Below are positions 40,515 through 48,628 of a DNA stretch of 64,000 bases, one piece after another. Below the pieces are notes generated by a model. That model had not been told where the DNA came from. It searched no databases and was given only the letters and a program-made list of their open reading frames with translations. How positions within the stretch are numbered: the stretch's first letter is position 1; each line of letters starts with the position of its first letter. A program made the position numbers and the translations under genes. Source of the DNA: Olsenella uli (GTDB lineage Bacteria; Actinomycetota; Coriobacteriia; Coriobacteriales; Atopobiaceae); NCBI RefSeq assembly GCF_016900775.1, contig NZ_JACJKN010000005.1:1-64000 (forward strand). The letters run 5' to 3'.

Positions 40515-42278
40515 CTAGCGGCGCTCGGCGATCTCTGCGGTGACGTCGGCGATGAAGTCGTCCAGCGAGCGGGAGACGGTCTCGTTGGAGCGGTCGCGGA
40601 CGGAGATGGTCCCGGCCTCGACCTCCTTCTCGCCGAGGATGAGCATGTAGGGCGGGCGGTCCACGGAGCGGGCCTCGCGGATCTTGTAGCCGATCTTCTC
40701 GTCACGCTCGTCGAGGACGGCGCGGATGCCGGCGGCCTCCAGGCGCTCGGTGACGGCGCGCGCGTAGTCGCGGCTCTTCTCGGAGACGGGCAGGACCTTC
40801 ACCTGGCACGGCGCGAGCCACGTGGGGAACTTGCCCGCGAAGTGCTCGATCAGGATGCCGATGAAGCGCTCGATGGAGCCGAAGCACACGCGGTGCAGCA
40901 TGATTGGGCGCTGCTTGGAGCCGTCGGCGTCCGTGTACTCGAGGTCGAAGTTAAGCGGCATCTGGAAGTCCAGCTGCACCGTGCCGCACTGCCAGGTGCG
41001 GCCGAGCGAGTCCTCCAGGTGGAAGTCGATCTTGGGGCCGTAGAAGGCGCCGTCGCCCTCGTTGACCACGTAGTCCTTGCCGAGCTTCTCAAGGGCGACG
41101 CGCAGGGCGGACTCGGCGCGCTCCCAGTCCTCGTCGGAGCCCATGGAGTCCTCGGGGCGCGTGGAGAGCTCGAGGTGGTAGGTGAAGCCGAACTTCTCGT
41201 ACACCGAGTCGATGAGGTTCACCACGCCCACGATCTCGTCCGTGAGCTGGTCCGGACGCACGAAGAGGTGGGCGTCGTCCTGGTTGAAGCAGCGCACGCG
41301 GAAGAGGCCGTGCAGGGCGCCGCGCATCTCGTGGCGGTGCACCAGGCCGATCTCGCCAGCGCGGATGGGGAGCTCCCGGTAGCTGTGCGGACGGGACGCG
41401 TAGACGAGCACGCCGCCCGGGCAGTTCATGGGCTTCACGCAGTACTCCTCGTCATCGATGATCGTGGAGTACATGTTGTCCTTGTAGTGGTCCCAGTGGC
41501 CGGAGGTCTTCCAGAGCTCCTTGCTCATGATCATGGGCGTGGAGATCTCCACGTAGCCGGCGGCGCGGTGGATCTCGCGCCAGTACTGGAGCAGCTCGTT
41601 CTTGAGCGTCATGCCGTTGGGCAGGAAGAACGGGAAGCCGGGGGCCTCGTCGCGCATCATGAAGATGTCCATCTCGCGGCCGATCTTGCGGTGGTCGCGC
41701 TTCTTGGCCTCCTCGAGCAGGCGCAGGTGCTCGTCGAGCTCGTCCTTGGTGGCAAAGGCGGTGCCGTTCACGCGGGTGAGCATCTTGTTGTTCTTGTCGC
41801 CCTTCCAGTAGGCGCCCGAGACGCCCGTGAGCTTGAAGGCCTTGAGCGCCTTGGTGTAGGTGAGGTGCGGGCCCACGCACATGTCGATGTACTCGCCCTG
41901 CTGGTAGAAGGTGATGCGCGCGTCCTCGGGCAGGTCGCCGATGTGCTCGACCTTGTACTTCTCGCCCCGCTCCTCCATGAGGGCCACGGCCTCGGCGCGC
42001 GGGAGCTCGAAGACGGTGAACTTGAGGTTCTCCTTCACGATCTTCTTCATCTCTGCCTCGATCGCGGGGAAGTCCTCCTCGGAGATCTTCTGGCCCTCGG
42101 GCAGGTCGATGTCGTAGTAGAAGCCGTTGTCCGTGGCGGGGCCGTAGGCGAAGTCGGCCTCGGGGTAGAGGCGCTTCACGGCCTGCGCCATGATGTGGGC
42201 GGCGCTGTGGCGGACGACGTGGGTGACCTCGTCGGCGGGGCACTCGTCGATGTGGCCGTCGTTGTACAGGACCTTCAT
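40515..42278 (-). CDS. thrS: Threonyl-tRNA synthetase lacking the TGS domain
   Basis: A 587-residue ThrRS that charges tRNA-Thr. The editing domain has HSAAHIMAQAVKRLYP and the ...YIDMCVGPHL zinc-type motif; the class II core has motif 2 in FRVRCFNQDDAHLF and zinc ligands in KPMNCPGG; the anticodon-binding domain ends the protein. Bacterial ThrRS is usually about 640 residues with an N-terminal TGS domain; here the chain starts just before the editing domain. The ATG at 42278 follows AGAGAGGT and no upstream continuation is seen. Confidence 0.94.
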   Translation of the reverse strand: MKVLYNDGHIDECPADEVTHVVRHSAAHIMAQAVKRLYPEADFAYGPATDNGFYYDIDLPEGQKISEEDFPAIEAEMKKIVKENLKFTVFELPRAEAVALMEERGEKYKVEHIGDLPEDARITFYQQGEYIDMCVGPHLTYTKALKAFKLTGVSGAYWKGDKNNKMLTRVNGTAFATKDELDEHLRLLEEAKKRDHRKIGREMDIFMMRDEAPGFPFFLPNGMTLKNELLQYWREIHRAAGYVEISTPMIMSKELWKTSGHWDHYKDNMYSTIIDDEEYCVKPMNCPGGVLVYASRPHSYRELPIRAGEIGLVHRHEMRGALHGLFRVRCFNQDDAHLFVRPDQLTDEIVGVVNLIDSVYEKFGFTYHLELSTRPEDSMGSDEDWERAESALRVALEKLGKDYVVNEGDGAFYGPKIDFHLEDSLGRTWQCGTVQLDFQMPLNFDLEYTDADGSKQRPIMLHRVCFGSIERFIGILIEHFAGKFPTWLAPCQVKVLPVSEKSRDYARAVTERLEAAGIRAVLDERDEKIGYKIREARSVDRPPYMLILGEKEVEAGTISVRDRSNETVSRSLDDFIADVTAEIAERR

Positions 42279-42840
42279 GGGAATACCTCTCTGTCGGGTG
42301 TCGGAATCCTCAGAACATGAAAAACGCCCGCACGCCGCCTCCTGGCAGCGTCGAGCGATATGCGGCGCCTGTCCGGGGCCCGCCGGGCCCGGGGAAGGGA
42401 CAGACGCCTAGATAGTCTGCGTTCGAGCGCTATGTGCGAAGATGCGCTGCATCGAGGACACGCCTTTCGTCATTGCCTGCCCATAGGTTTACCACAAGTG
42501 GGCCGCGTCTATGCACGGGGAAACAGATTCGCAGCATCTGCGCGTACGCACCGGGCGCCAGGCCGGGGGCGGGGGCTGGGGCCGAGCATGCCCCCATGCA
42601 CGGATTGAGCCGGATTCCGCACGATTCCGTGCGCCGAGGCATGCCCGAGCGGAATGTGCGCCGGGGCATGCTCGGTGGGCCCGGAGGGCGGGTTCTTCTC
42701 GCCAGCGCGTCCTTTGGGAATGCCTCTGCGCACGGTTCTGCCGAGCATGCCTCCATGCACGAAACCGGCGATAAAACCAGTGAAACCGTGCGCTGGGGCA
42801 TGCTCGGGGCAGGCTGGCGGAAGGCCACGCCAGACGAGGG
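42279..42840. other. thrS leader and GCATGC-centred repeat cluster C
   Basis: A 562-bp gap. Near thrS, the minus strand carries a GC-rich hairpin (about 42364-42407) and a second fold ending at a GTTTTT run near 42316-42322, which could form an attenuator; no T-box sequence was found. From about 42581 to 42810 lie five copies of the 23-bp repeat in both orientations (42581-42603 forward, about 42627 and 42656-42680 inverted, 42740-42762 forward, 42786-42810 inverted). A GTTCTTCTC 9-mer is at 42692-42700. Confidence 0.65.
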
Positions 42841-43551
42841 CTACCTCCTCGCCCTGGAGCGAATCACAAGCGCGACGGCCGCAAGGCACGCCAGGACGGC
42901 GACGCCCGCGGCAGCAGGGGGCACCGCGGAATCGTCGCTGACGAGGGATGCCGACTCCCCCGCCCCTCCGGACGGCCGTGCCGTCAGGTCACGCGCCAGC
43001 GAGAAGCCAAGCGACTCCGCAGGACCAAGCTCGACGGTCTCGACGGCCAAGAAATAGGACGGGATCACCCCCTCGGAGAGGTCCGCCCGGCCGTCGACGG
43101 TCTCGACGGCCTCGAAGGCCGTGGCAAGCGACGTGCCGTCCCACACTCGGCACGCGCCGCGATCGAACACGAGGGCGGCACGATCGGGCCCCAGCGAGCC
43201 GACGCCTCGGGCGAGCACGGTATCCAGCTGGAATGCGCCGCCCTCGACGCGCAGGGCAAACGCCACGAGCTCGCCGTCGCAGAAGAGTGGGAAGTAGTCG
43301 AGCCCCGCGCGCTTGGGGCCTGCGGGAAGCGCCTCGTAGGCCGGCAGGGACTCACCCACGTCAAGCGCCTCGAAGTCTGCGTCGCCAAGCCCGAACGAGT
43401 CACGGTCAAGATAGACGGACGCGAGGGCTTCGACTATCCCCTCCCGGTCATCGTCAGAGAGCTGGGCGGCGACAGACCGCGCGGGGATAGCGGCGCAGGC
43501 AAGGGCCGCAAGCGCCAAGAGCAGTGCAGCCAGACGACGTGATGCGCCCAT
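42841..43551 (-). CDS. Exported protein with C-terminal membrane anchor, unknown function
   Basis: A 236-residue protein. A signal peptide (RRLAALLLALAALACAAIPA) is followed by a mature domain with DREGIVEALASVYLDRDSFG and ends with a hydrophobic helix (AAGVAVLACLAAVALVI) and a basic tail, so it should face outward from the membrane. The start at 43551 has GAGAGGGG upstream; an ATG eight codons earlier is an alternative. TACACT on the minus strand at 43585-43590 is a possible -10 box. Family unknown. Confidence 0.7.
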   Translation of the reverse strand: MGASRRLAALLLALAALACAAIPARSVAAQLSDDDREGIVEALASVYLDRDSFGLGDADFEALDVGESLPAYEALPAGPKRAGLDYFPLFCDGELVAFALRVEGGAFQLDTVLARGVGSLGPDRAALVFDRGACRVWDGTSLATAFEAVETVDGRADLSEGVIPSYFLAVETVELGPAESLGFSLARDLTARPSGGAGESASLVSDDSAVPPAAAGVAVLACLAAVALVIRSRARR

Positions 43552-43613
43552 GCGAGCCCCTCTCCCCGAGCTCATGATGCTCTTAGTGTATCGCTCCGCC
43601 CATGCCCGCCGGA

Positions 43614-43639
43614 CAAAAAAGCCCCGCCGAGGCGGGGCC
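43614..43639 (-). terminator. Terminator after the zinc-ribbon membrane protein
   Basis: On the minus strand GCCCCGCC/GGCGGGGC (43621-43638) forms an 8-bp stem with a 2-nt loop, followed by TTTTTT. It lies 29 bp beyond the stop codon. Confidence 0.85.
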
Positions 43640-43667
43640 GTGCGTGCCGAGAAGAACCTGCGGGCCG

Positions 43668-44099
43668 CTACTGGATGCGGGTGCGGCAGTACGGGCACAC
43701 CTTCCAGTCCGCGTTGAGCGGGCGGTGGCAGGTGGGGCAGACGTTGCGCACCTGCGTGTTGCAGATCGGGCAGACCACGAAGTCGCGGTCGATGGGGGCG
43801 CCGCACTTGGGGCAGATGCCGTAGTGGGAGAGCTGGTGCTCGCGCAGGGCGATGTCGAGGTCCTGCTCCTCGCGGTCGATGAGGTAGGAGCTCGGGCGCA
43901 GGATGACGTAGGCGAGCAGGCCCACGATGGGGATCACGGAGATGATCGCCCACATCCACCAGGGCTCCGCGCCGCGGCGCTGGGCGTCGCGGATCACGTA
44001 GACGATCGAGAGGATGTAGAGCATGACGACGCACACGACCATGAGGTAGAGGACCATGCGGACCTCGGGCGTGATGAGCTGGTCGAAAAGTTCTTGCAT
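43668..44099 (-). CDS. Membrane protein with double zinc ribbon
   Basis: A 143-residue protein. Two helices (MVLYLMVVCVVMLYILSIVYV and MWAIISVIPIVGLLAYVIL) resemble the phospholipase-D-type N-terminal membrane pair (RRGAEPWWMW in the loop). The C-terminus has four CxxC pairs: CPKC, CPIC, CPTC, CPYC, forming two zinc ribbons. The start at 44099 has AAGGAG 8 nt upstream. TACAAT on the minus strand at 44166-44171 is a likely -10 box. Function unknown. Confidence 0.82.
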   Translation of the reverse strand: MQELFDQLITPEVRMVLYLMVVCVVMLYILSIVYVIRDAQRRGAEPWWMWAIISVIPIVGLLAYVILRPSSYLIDREEQDLDIALREHQLSHYGICPKCGAPIDRDFVVCPICNTQVRNVCPTCHRPLNADWKVCPYCRTRIQ

Positions 44100-44178
44100 G
44101 ACGGGGACTCCTTCTGCCATCTCTGCCATCGGAAAACGTCACGGTGCGACGCCACAGACAGCTGAATTGTAACAAAAG

Positions 44179-45555
44179 CTATCCGAGGAGGGCCGCAAGC
44201 TCGCCCGCAAGCGTGATGGAACCGCATCCGACGTAGGATTCTCCACACAATGCCGACGTTGCGGCCTCAACCGTGGGATACACTCCCACGACCTCAGACC
44301 CCATCCCCTCGAAGGCGCGGGCGAGCTCGTCGGCCGCAAGCGCACGCGGGCTCGCGGTCTGCGTGACCGCCACGCGGGGGAACGCGCGGGCGAGGAGGGC
44401 CACGATCCCCTCCACGTCCTTGTCGGCAAGGACCGCGGCGAGAAGGACGGGCCGCTCCTCAGGGACGGGCGCCACGGCGTCGATGGCGGTCAGGAACGCC
44501 TCGACCGACTGCGGGTTGTGGCAGGCGTCGATGAGGACGGGCGGCTCGGGGCGCAGGAGCTGGAAGCGCCCGGGCGTGGGGCACCGGACGACGGAGGCGA
44601 AGAGGGCCTCGGCGTCGAGGGCGCGGCCGAGGTAGCCCTCGCAGAGCGCGACGGCGCAGGCGATGTTCTGCGCCTGGTAGGCGGGCTTCAGGGCCGCGAG
44701 CTCGGCGTAGGTCGCGCGGGGCGTCGTCACGTCGAGCTCGAGCGGGGCGCCGATGCGCTGCGGCTGCCTGGTGACGTGGAACTCCGCCACGGGAAGCCCC
44801 GCCGGGGTGCCGGCGGGCGCCGGCTCGCTCCGGACGAGCACGGGCGTCACGCCGGCGGCGCGGGCCTGGTCGAGGAAGACCCGCTCGACCGAGGCGGGGC
44901 TCGCCGTCCCCGCGCCCAGCACGCAGGCGCGCCCGGGCTTGATGATGGCGGCCTTCTCGCCGGCGATCTTCTCGAGCGTGTCCCCGAGGACGCGCATGTG
45001 GTCGAGCCCGATGCCGGTCACCGCCACGGCGCGGATGGACTTGGCGGCGGAGGTGGCGTCCCAGCGGCCGCCCATGCCGCACTCGAGCACGGCGACGTCG
45101 ACCCCCGCCTCGGCGAAGACGACCATCGCGGCCACGGTGAGCGTGTCGAACTCCGTCACGTCATAGGGGCGCAGGCCCGCCGCCGCGCGGCGCTCGTTCA
45201 CGCGGCGGCCCGCCTCGTGCGCGGCGGAGACGCCGTGCGCGAAGGCCCCCTCGGAGACGGGGGCGCCGCCGACCTCCATGCGCTCGGTGTAGCTCACGAG
45301 CTCGGGCGAGGTGTAGAGCGCCGTGGAGAGGCCCTCGCCGGCCAGGACGGCCGCCGCGTAGCGGCTCGTGGACGTCTTGCCGTTGGTGCCGGCTATCTGT
45401 ACGCACTCGAATGCGAGGTCGGGGTCCCCGAGCTCGGCGAGCATGTCCTCCACGGTCTCCAGGAGGGGCTCGATTCCAAAGCGCAGCGCCCCGTGCAGGA
45501 TGCCAAGCGCCTCCTCGTACGTGATCTCCGGAACCTTGAACGGCAGCTGGTACAC
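44179..45555 (-). CDS. folC: Folylpolyglutamate synthase/dihydrofolate synthase
   Basis: A 458-residue Mur-ligase-family enzyme that adds glutamate to dihydropteroate or folates. The ATP loop is IAGTNGKTSTSRYAAAVL, then LECGMGGRWDATSA and TGIGLDHMRVLGDTLEKIA (core GLDHM), and the C-terminal domain has LIDACHNPQSVEAF. The start is GTG at 45555 after AGGGAG; the longer frame crosses a palindrome. It follows folE on the same strand and belongs to the folate gene group. Confidence 0.94.
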   Translation of the reverse strand: MYQLPFKVPEITYEEALGILHGALRFGIEPLLETVEDMLAELGDPDLAFECVQIAGTNGKTSTSRYAAAVLAGEGLSTALYTSPELVSYTERMEVGGAPVSEGAFAHGVSAAHEAGRRVNERRAAAGLRPYDVTEFDTLTVAAMVVFAEAGVDVAVLECGMGGRWDATSAAKSIRAVAVTGIGLDHMRVLGDTLEKIAGEKAAIIKPGRACVLGAGTASPASVERVFLDQARAAGVTPVLVRSEPAPAGTPAGLPVAEFHVTRQPQRIGAPLELDVTTPRATYAELAALKPAYQAQNIACAVALCEGYLGRALDAEALFASVVRCPTPGRFQLLRPEPPVLIDACHNPQSVEAFLTAIDAVAPVPEERPVLLAAVLADKDVEGIVALLARAFPRVAVTQTASPRALAADELARAFEGMGSEVVGVYPTVEAATSALCGESYVGCGSITLAGELAALLG

Positions 45556-45579
45556 AGTGTCTCCCTTGTCACTCGTTCC

Positions 45580-45665
45580 CTCGCCTATTTGGGGACAGGC
45601 CCCTTTTAGGCAAGTTTTCAAGCATGCAAACTTGCCTAAAAGGGGCCTGTCCCCAAATAGGCGAG
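45580..45665. repeat. Perfect 38-bp inverted repeat with GGGGACAGG core
   Basis: Arms 45580-45617 and 45628-45665 are fully complementary, with a 10-nt loop TCAAGCATGC. The arm contains TTTGGGGACAGGCCCCTTTT. It sits between the folE stop (45666) and folC, so folC expression must pass through it. Confidence 0.85.
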
Positions 45666-46256
45666 CTACAGCCCGAGGAGGCGCAGGGCCTCCTGGCGGG
45701 TCTTGAGGTCGCGCAGGCACCCGCGCACCGCCGAGGTGGTGGTGAGGGCGCCGGCCGCGCGGACGCCGCGCATGGTCATGCACGTGTGCTCGGCCTCCAG
45801 TACCACGAGGACGCCCAGCGGGTCGAGCTCGCGCACCATGGCGTCGGCGATCTGCCCGGTGAGCCGCTCCTGCACCTGGAGGCGCCGCGCGTAGCCGGAG
45901 ACGCAGCGGGCGATCTTGGAGAGGCCCGTTATGCGGCCGTCCCGCGGGATGTAGCAGACGTGCGCCCGCCCGGTGAAGGGCAGGATGTGGTGCTCGCAGA
46001 GCGAGGAGAACGGGATGTCCTTGACGATCACCATCTCCTGGTTGCCCGGCTCGTGGAACTGCCGGCGCAGGTGCGCGCCCGGGTCCTCCTGCATCCCGCC
46101 GAGGATCTCCTCGCAGGCGCGCGCCACGCGGTCGGGCGTGCCGAGCAGGCCCTCGCGGTCCGGGTCCTCGCCGATGGCGAGCAGGAGCTCGCGGACCGCC
46201 GCCTCCACGCGCGGCTTGTCGATGGGGCCGAAGCCCTCCCGGTTCTTCTCGCTCAC
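45666..46256 (-). CDS. folE: GTP cyclohydrolase I
   Basis: A 196-residue GTP cyclohydrolase, first step from GTP to dihydroneopterin in folate synthesis. It has [19 protein letters not shown] with the zinc Cys and His, [20 protein letters not shown] and [13 protein letters not shown] with the second zinc Cys. The start is GTG at 46256, overlapping the upstream stop (GTGA), with GAGGGAGGG before it. Codons 3-5 are a GAGAAGAAC copy. Confidence 0.95.
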   Translation of the reverse strand: MSEKNREGFGPIDKPRVEAAVRELLLAIGEDPDREGLLGTPDRVARACEEILGGMQEDPGAHLRRQFHEPGNQEMVIVKDIPFSSLCEHHILPFTGRAHVCYIPRDGRITGLSKIARCVSGYARRLQVQERLTGQIADAMVRELDPLGVLVVLEAEHTCMTMRGVRAAGALTTTSAVRGCLRDLKTRQEALRLLGL

Positions 46257-47083
46257 GCGCGGTCCCTCCCTCGCCCGTACACGAACCAGTAGGACGCCCC
46301 CACCAGCACGACGCCGCCCACGAGGTTGCCGAGCGTGGCCGCGCTCAGGTTGTGCAGGACGCCCGCAAGGTCGACCGAGCCCGAGGCGACGCCCGTCGCC
46401 TGCAGCATCATCGCATAGGGCAGGAAGAACATGTTGGCCACGCAGTGCTCGAAGCCCGCCGCCATGAACCCCATGACCGGCAGCAGGGCCGAGAAGAACT
46501 TGTCGGTGACCGAGTTGGCGGAGTGGCCGACCCAGACGGCGAGGCACACGAGCATGTTGCAGAGGACGCCGCGCGCGAAGGCGACGCCCCAGCCAAGCGC
46601 GACCTTGCCCTCCGCGACGGCGACGGCGGCCTCGCCGAGGGCGCCCCCGTTGGCCGAGGCCACGCCCGCGGCGAGCATGACGGCGGACGCCAGCAGGGCG
46701 CCCGCGAGGTTGCCCGCGAGCACCACGAGCCAGCTCGAGAGGAGCCTCCCCCACGAGAACCGCCCGGAGAGCGGGCCCATGACCATGAGGCAGTTGCCGG
46801 TGAAGAGCTCGGCGCCCGCCGCCAGGACGAGGAAGAGCCCGAGCGTGAACGAGAAGCCGCCGAGCAGCTGCGTCGCGGCGAAGGGCAGCGTGGCGTCCGA
46901 CTTCACGACGAGCATGAACGTGGCGCCGAGCGAGATGAAGGCGCCGGCCATGACGGCGAGCACGAGGGCGCTCGCGAGGTCGGTGCCGGCCTTGGTCTCG
47001 GCCACGCGCTCGTTCTTGAGCTCCATCGACGCGGGGGTCATCGCCCCGCTGTAGGACGAGGAGGGCTTCTCGGTAACTCTCAT
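46253..47083 (-). CDS. Formate/nitrite transporter family channel
   Basis: A 276-residue FNT protein with six membrane helices. Recognisable parts are [18 protein letters not shown], the [11 protein letters not shown] segment in helix 2 and [17 protein letters not shown] in helix 4-5, and [12 protein letters not shown] carrying the pore histidine. Since it is embedded between folD and folE and downstream of formate-THF ligase, formate is the likely substrate (inference). Its ATG overlaps the folD stop by 4 nt. Confidence 0.9.
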   Translation of the reverse strand: MRVTEKPSSSYSGAMTPASMELKNERVAETKAGTDLASALVLAVMAGAFISLGATFMLVVKSDATLPFAATQLLGGFSFTLGLFLVLAAGAELFTGNCLMVMGPLSGRFSWGRLLSSWLVVLAGNLAGALLASAVMLAAGVASANGGALGEAAVAVAEGKVALGWGVAFARGVLCNMLVCLAVWVGHSANSVTDKFFSALLPVMGFMAAGFEHCVANMFFLPYAMMLQATGVASGSVDLAGVLHNLSAATLGNLVGGVVLVGASYWFVYGRGRDRA

Positions 47084-47937
47084 CGGCAGGTCCTCTCTGC
47101 GGCCTCGACCACGTGGCGGGCCAGGATCGCGGTGGTTACGGCGCCCACGCCGCCGGGCACGGGCGTGATGGCGGAGACGATCGGCTCGACGGCGGCGAAG
47201 TCGGCGTCGCCCACGAGGCGGCCCGCCGCGGCGTCCCAGTTGGTGCCCACGTCGACGACCACCTGGCCCGGCCGGACGCAGCCGGCCCCGAGGGCGCCGG
47301 GCGAGCCCGCCGCGACCACGACCACGTCCGCCGCGCGGCAGGCAGCCGCGAGGTCGCGCGTGTGGGTGTGGCAGGTGGTCACCGTGGCGTTTCTCGCCAG
47401 CAGGAGCGCGGAGGCGGGCCGCCCGATCACGAGCGAGCGGCCCACGACGGTCACGTTGGCCCCGTCGAGCGGCACGCCGTAGTGGTCCAGGATCGCCAGG
47501 GCGGACTCGGCGGTGCAGGGGGCGAAGCCCCCGCCGCGCCCGGAGAGCGTGGCGAGAAGGGCCGCGGGGCCGGCGCAGTCCACGTCCTTGCCGGCGGGGA
47601 TGCGGGCCACGGCGGCCGCATCGTCGAGGGGCGCGGGCAGGGGGCGCAGGAGCAGGATGCCGTGCACCTCGTCCCGGGCGCCGAGCGCGTCGAGCTCTCC
47701 CTCGAGCCGGGCCTGGTCGAGGGAGGCGGGCTCGAGGGAGAGCCTCCTCACCGCGATGCCGGCCGCGAGGCAGCGCTTCTCGGCCGCCCGCTCGTAGGCG
47801 AGGTCGTCCTCGCGCGCGCCCACGCGCACTATAGCGAGGCAGGGGGTGACGCCCCGCTCCCGCAGGGCCGCGACGCGCGGGGCGAGCCCCTCCATGACGG
47901 CACGCGCGACGGGGGCACCCCTGAGCAGCTCCGCCAT
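47080..47937 (-). CDS. folD: Methylene-THF dehydrogenase/methenyl-THF cyclohydrolase
   Basis: A 285-residue FolD. It has [20 protein letters not shown] (catalytic Tyr and Lys region: [10 protein letters not shown]), [27 protein letters not shown], and the NADP-binding [18 protein letters not shown]. The usual K of YVxxKxK is present in the AAEK stretch. The ATG overlaps the cyclodeaminase stop by one base (TGATG). It interconverts 5,10-methylene-, methenyl- and 10-formyl-THF. Confidence 0.94.
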   Translation of the reverse strand: MAELLRGAPVARAVMEGLAPRVAALRERGVTPCLAIVRVGAREDDLAYERAAEKRCLAAGIAVRRLSLEPASLDQARLEGELDALGARDEVHGILLLRPLPAPLDDAAAVARIPAGKDVDCAGPAALLATLSGRGGGFAPCTAESALAILDHYGVPLDGANVTVVGRSLVIGRPASALLLARNATVTTCHTHTRDLAAACRAADVVVVAAGSPGALGAGCVRPGQVVVDVGTNWDAAAGRLVGDADFAAVEPIVSAITPVPGGVGAVTTAILARHVVEAAERTCR

Positions 47938-48572
47938 CAGCGCGACCCCCCGCGGATGCCCGCAAGGACGCGCTCGGCGAGCCGCTCGGCGCGCGGCACG
48001 TACTCCTCGACGAGCTCGTCGCAGGCCGACTCGATGGCGGCCGCCTGCGCGCGGTCCGCGAGCGCGGAGGTGTTCACGTAGACGTTGACGCTCGCCGCGC
48101 CGAGCGCCGCGCGCACGAGCAGGGCGCCGCAGGCCACGTCGGAGGCGAGCAGGCGCGAGCAGCGCTCGCCCATGCGCTCGAGGAGGGTCACCGCCCGGCA
48201 GCACTCCCCCACCATCGCGAGCGGCGCCATCGCGGCGGCCTCCGTCGCGCGCTCGAGGGCCTCGGCGCGGCCGGGGTCGTCGCGCGGGATGGCGTAGGAG
48301 GCGGCGAGCGGCGCGAAGCCCTCGGCGTCCTCCTCCACGAGCTCGACGAGGCGGTAGCGCACGTCCTCGGCCTCGTCCATGAGGGCGCGGACCTCGTCCT
48401 CCACGTCTGCGTAGCGGGGCTTTCCCACGGTGAAGGAGCCCGCCATCGAGCAGAGCGCCACCCCGAGCGCGCCGACGAGCGCCGCCGCGCCGCCCCCGCC
48501 CGGGACGCCCTCGCGCGCGGCGAGCCGGTCGGCGAACTCCTCGCAGCTCAGCTCCGTGTACCTCTCGTCCAC
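47937..48572 (-). CDS. fchA: Formimidoyl-THF cyclodeaminase-like protein
   Basis: A 211-residue all-helical protein of the cyclodeaminase family (FchA/FTCD C-terminal domain), which yields methenyl-THF from formimino-THF, or can act as methenyl-THF cyclohydrolase. Typical is FADRLAAREGVPGGGGAAALVGALG, whose PGGGG loop binds folate. The start is GTG at 48572 after GGAAGGGG; upstream in-frame codons run through a REP-like repeat. Confidence 0.85.
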   Translation of the reverse strand: MDERYTELSCEEFADRLAAREGVPGGGGAAALVGALGVALCSMAGSFTVGKPRYADVEDEVRALMDEAEDVRYRLVELVEEDAEGFAPLAASYAIPRDDPGRAEALERATEAAAMAPLAMVGECCRAVTLLERMGERCSRLLASDVACGALLVRAALGAASVNVYVNTSALADRAQAAAIESACDELVEEYVPRAERLAERVLAGIRGGSR

Positions 48573-48590
48573 GACACCCCTTCCCCAGGA

Positions 48591-48620
48591 CCTGACAAAC
48601 GACCCTGTCACCTTTGTCAT
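48591..48620. repeat. REP-like unit between fhs and fchA
   Basis: A 30-bp imperfect palindrome (arms CCTGACAAA and TTTGTCA, core GACCCTGTCACC), two mismatches from the complement of the element at 51581-51611. It lies between the fhs stop and the cyclodeaminase start. Confidence 0.65.
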
Positions 48621-48628
48621 GACCGGCG

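Noticed and set aside
42279-42420. T-box riboswitch upstream of thrS
   Set aside because: No AGGGTGGNACCGCG box is visible on the minus strand; only generic GC hairpins and a T-run are seen.
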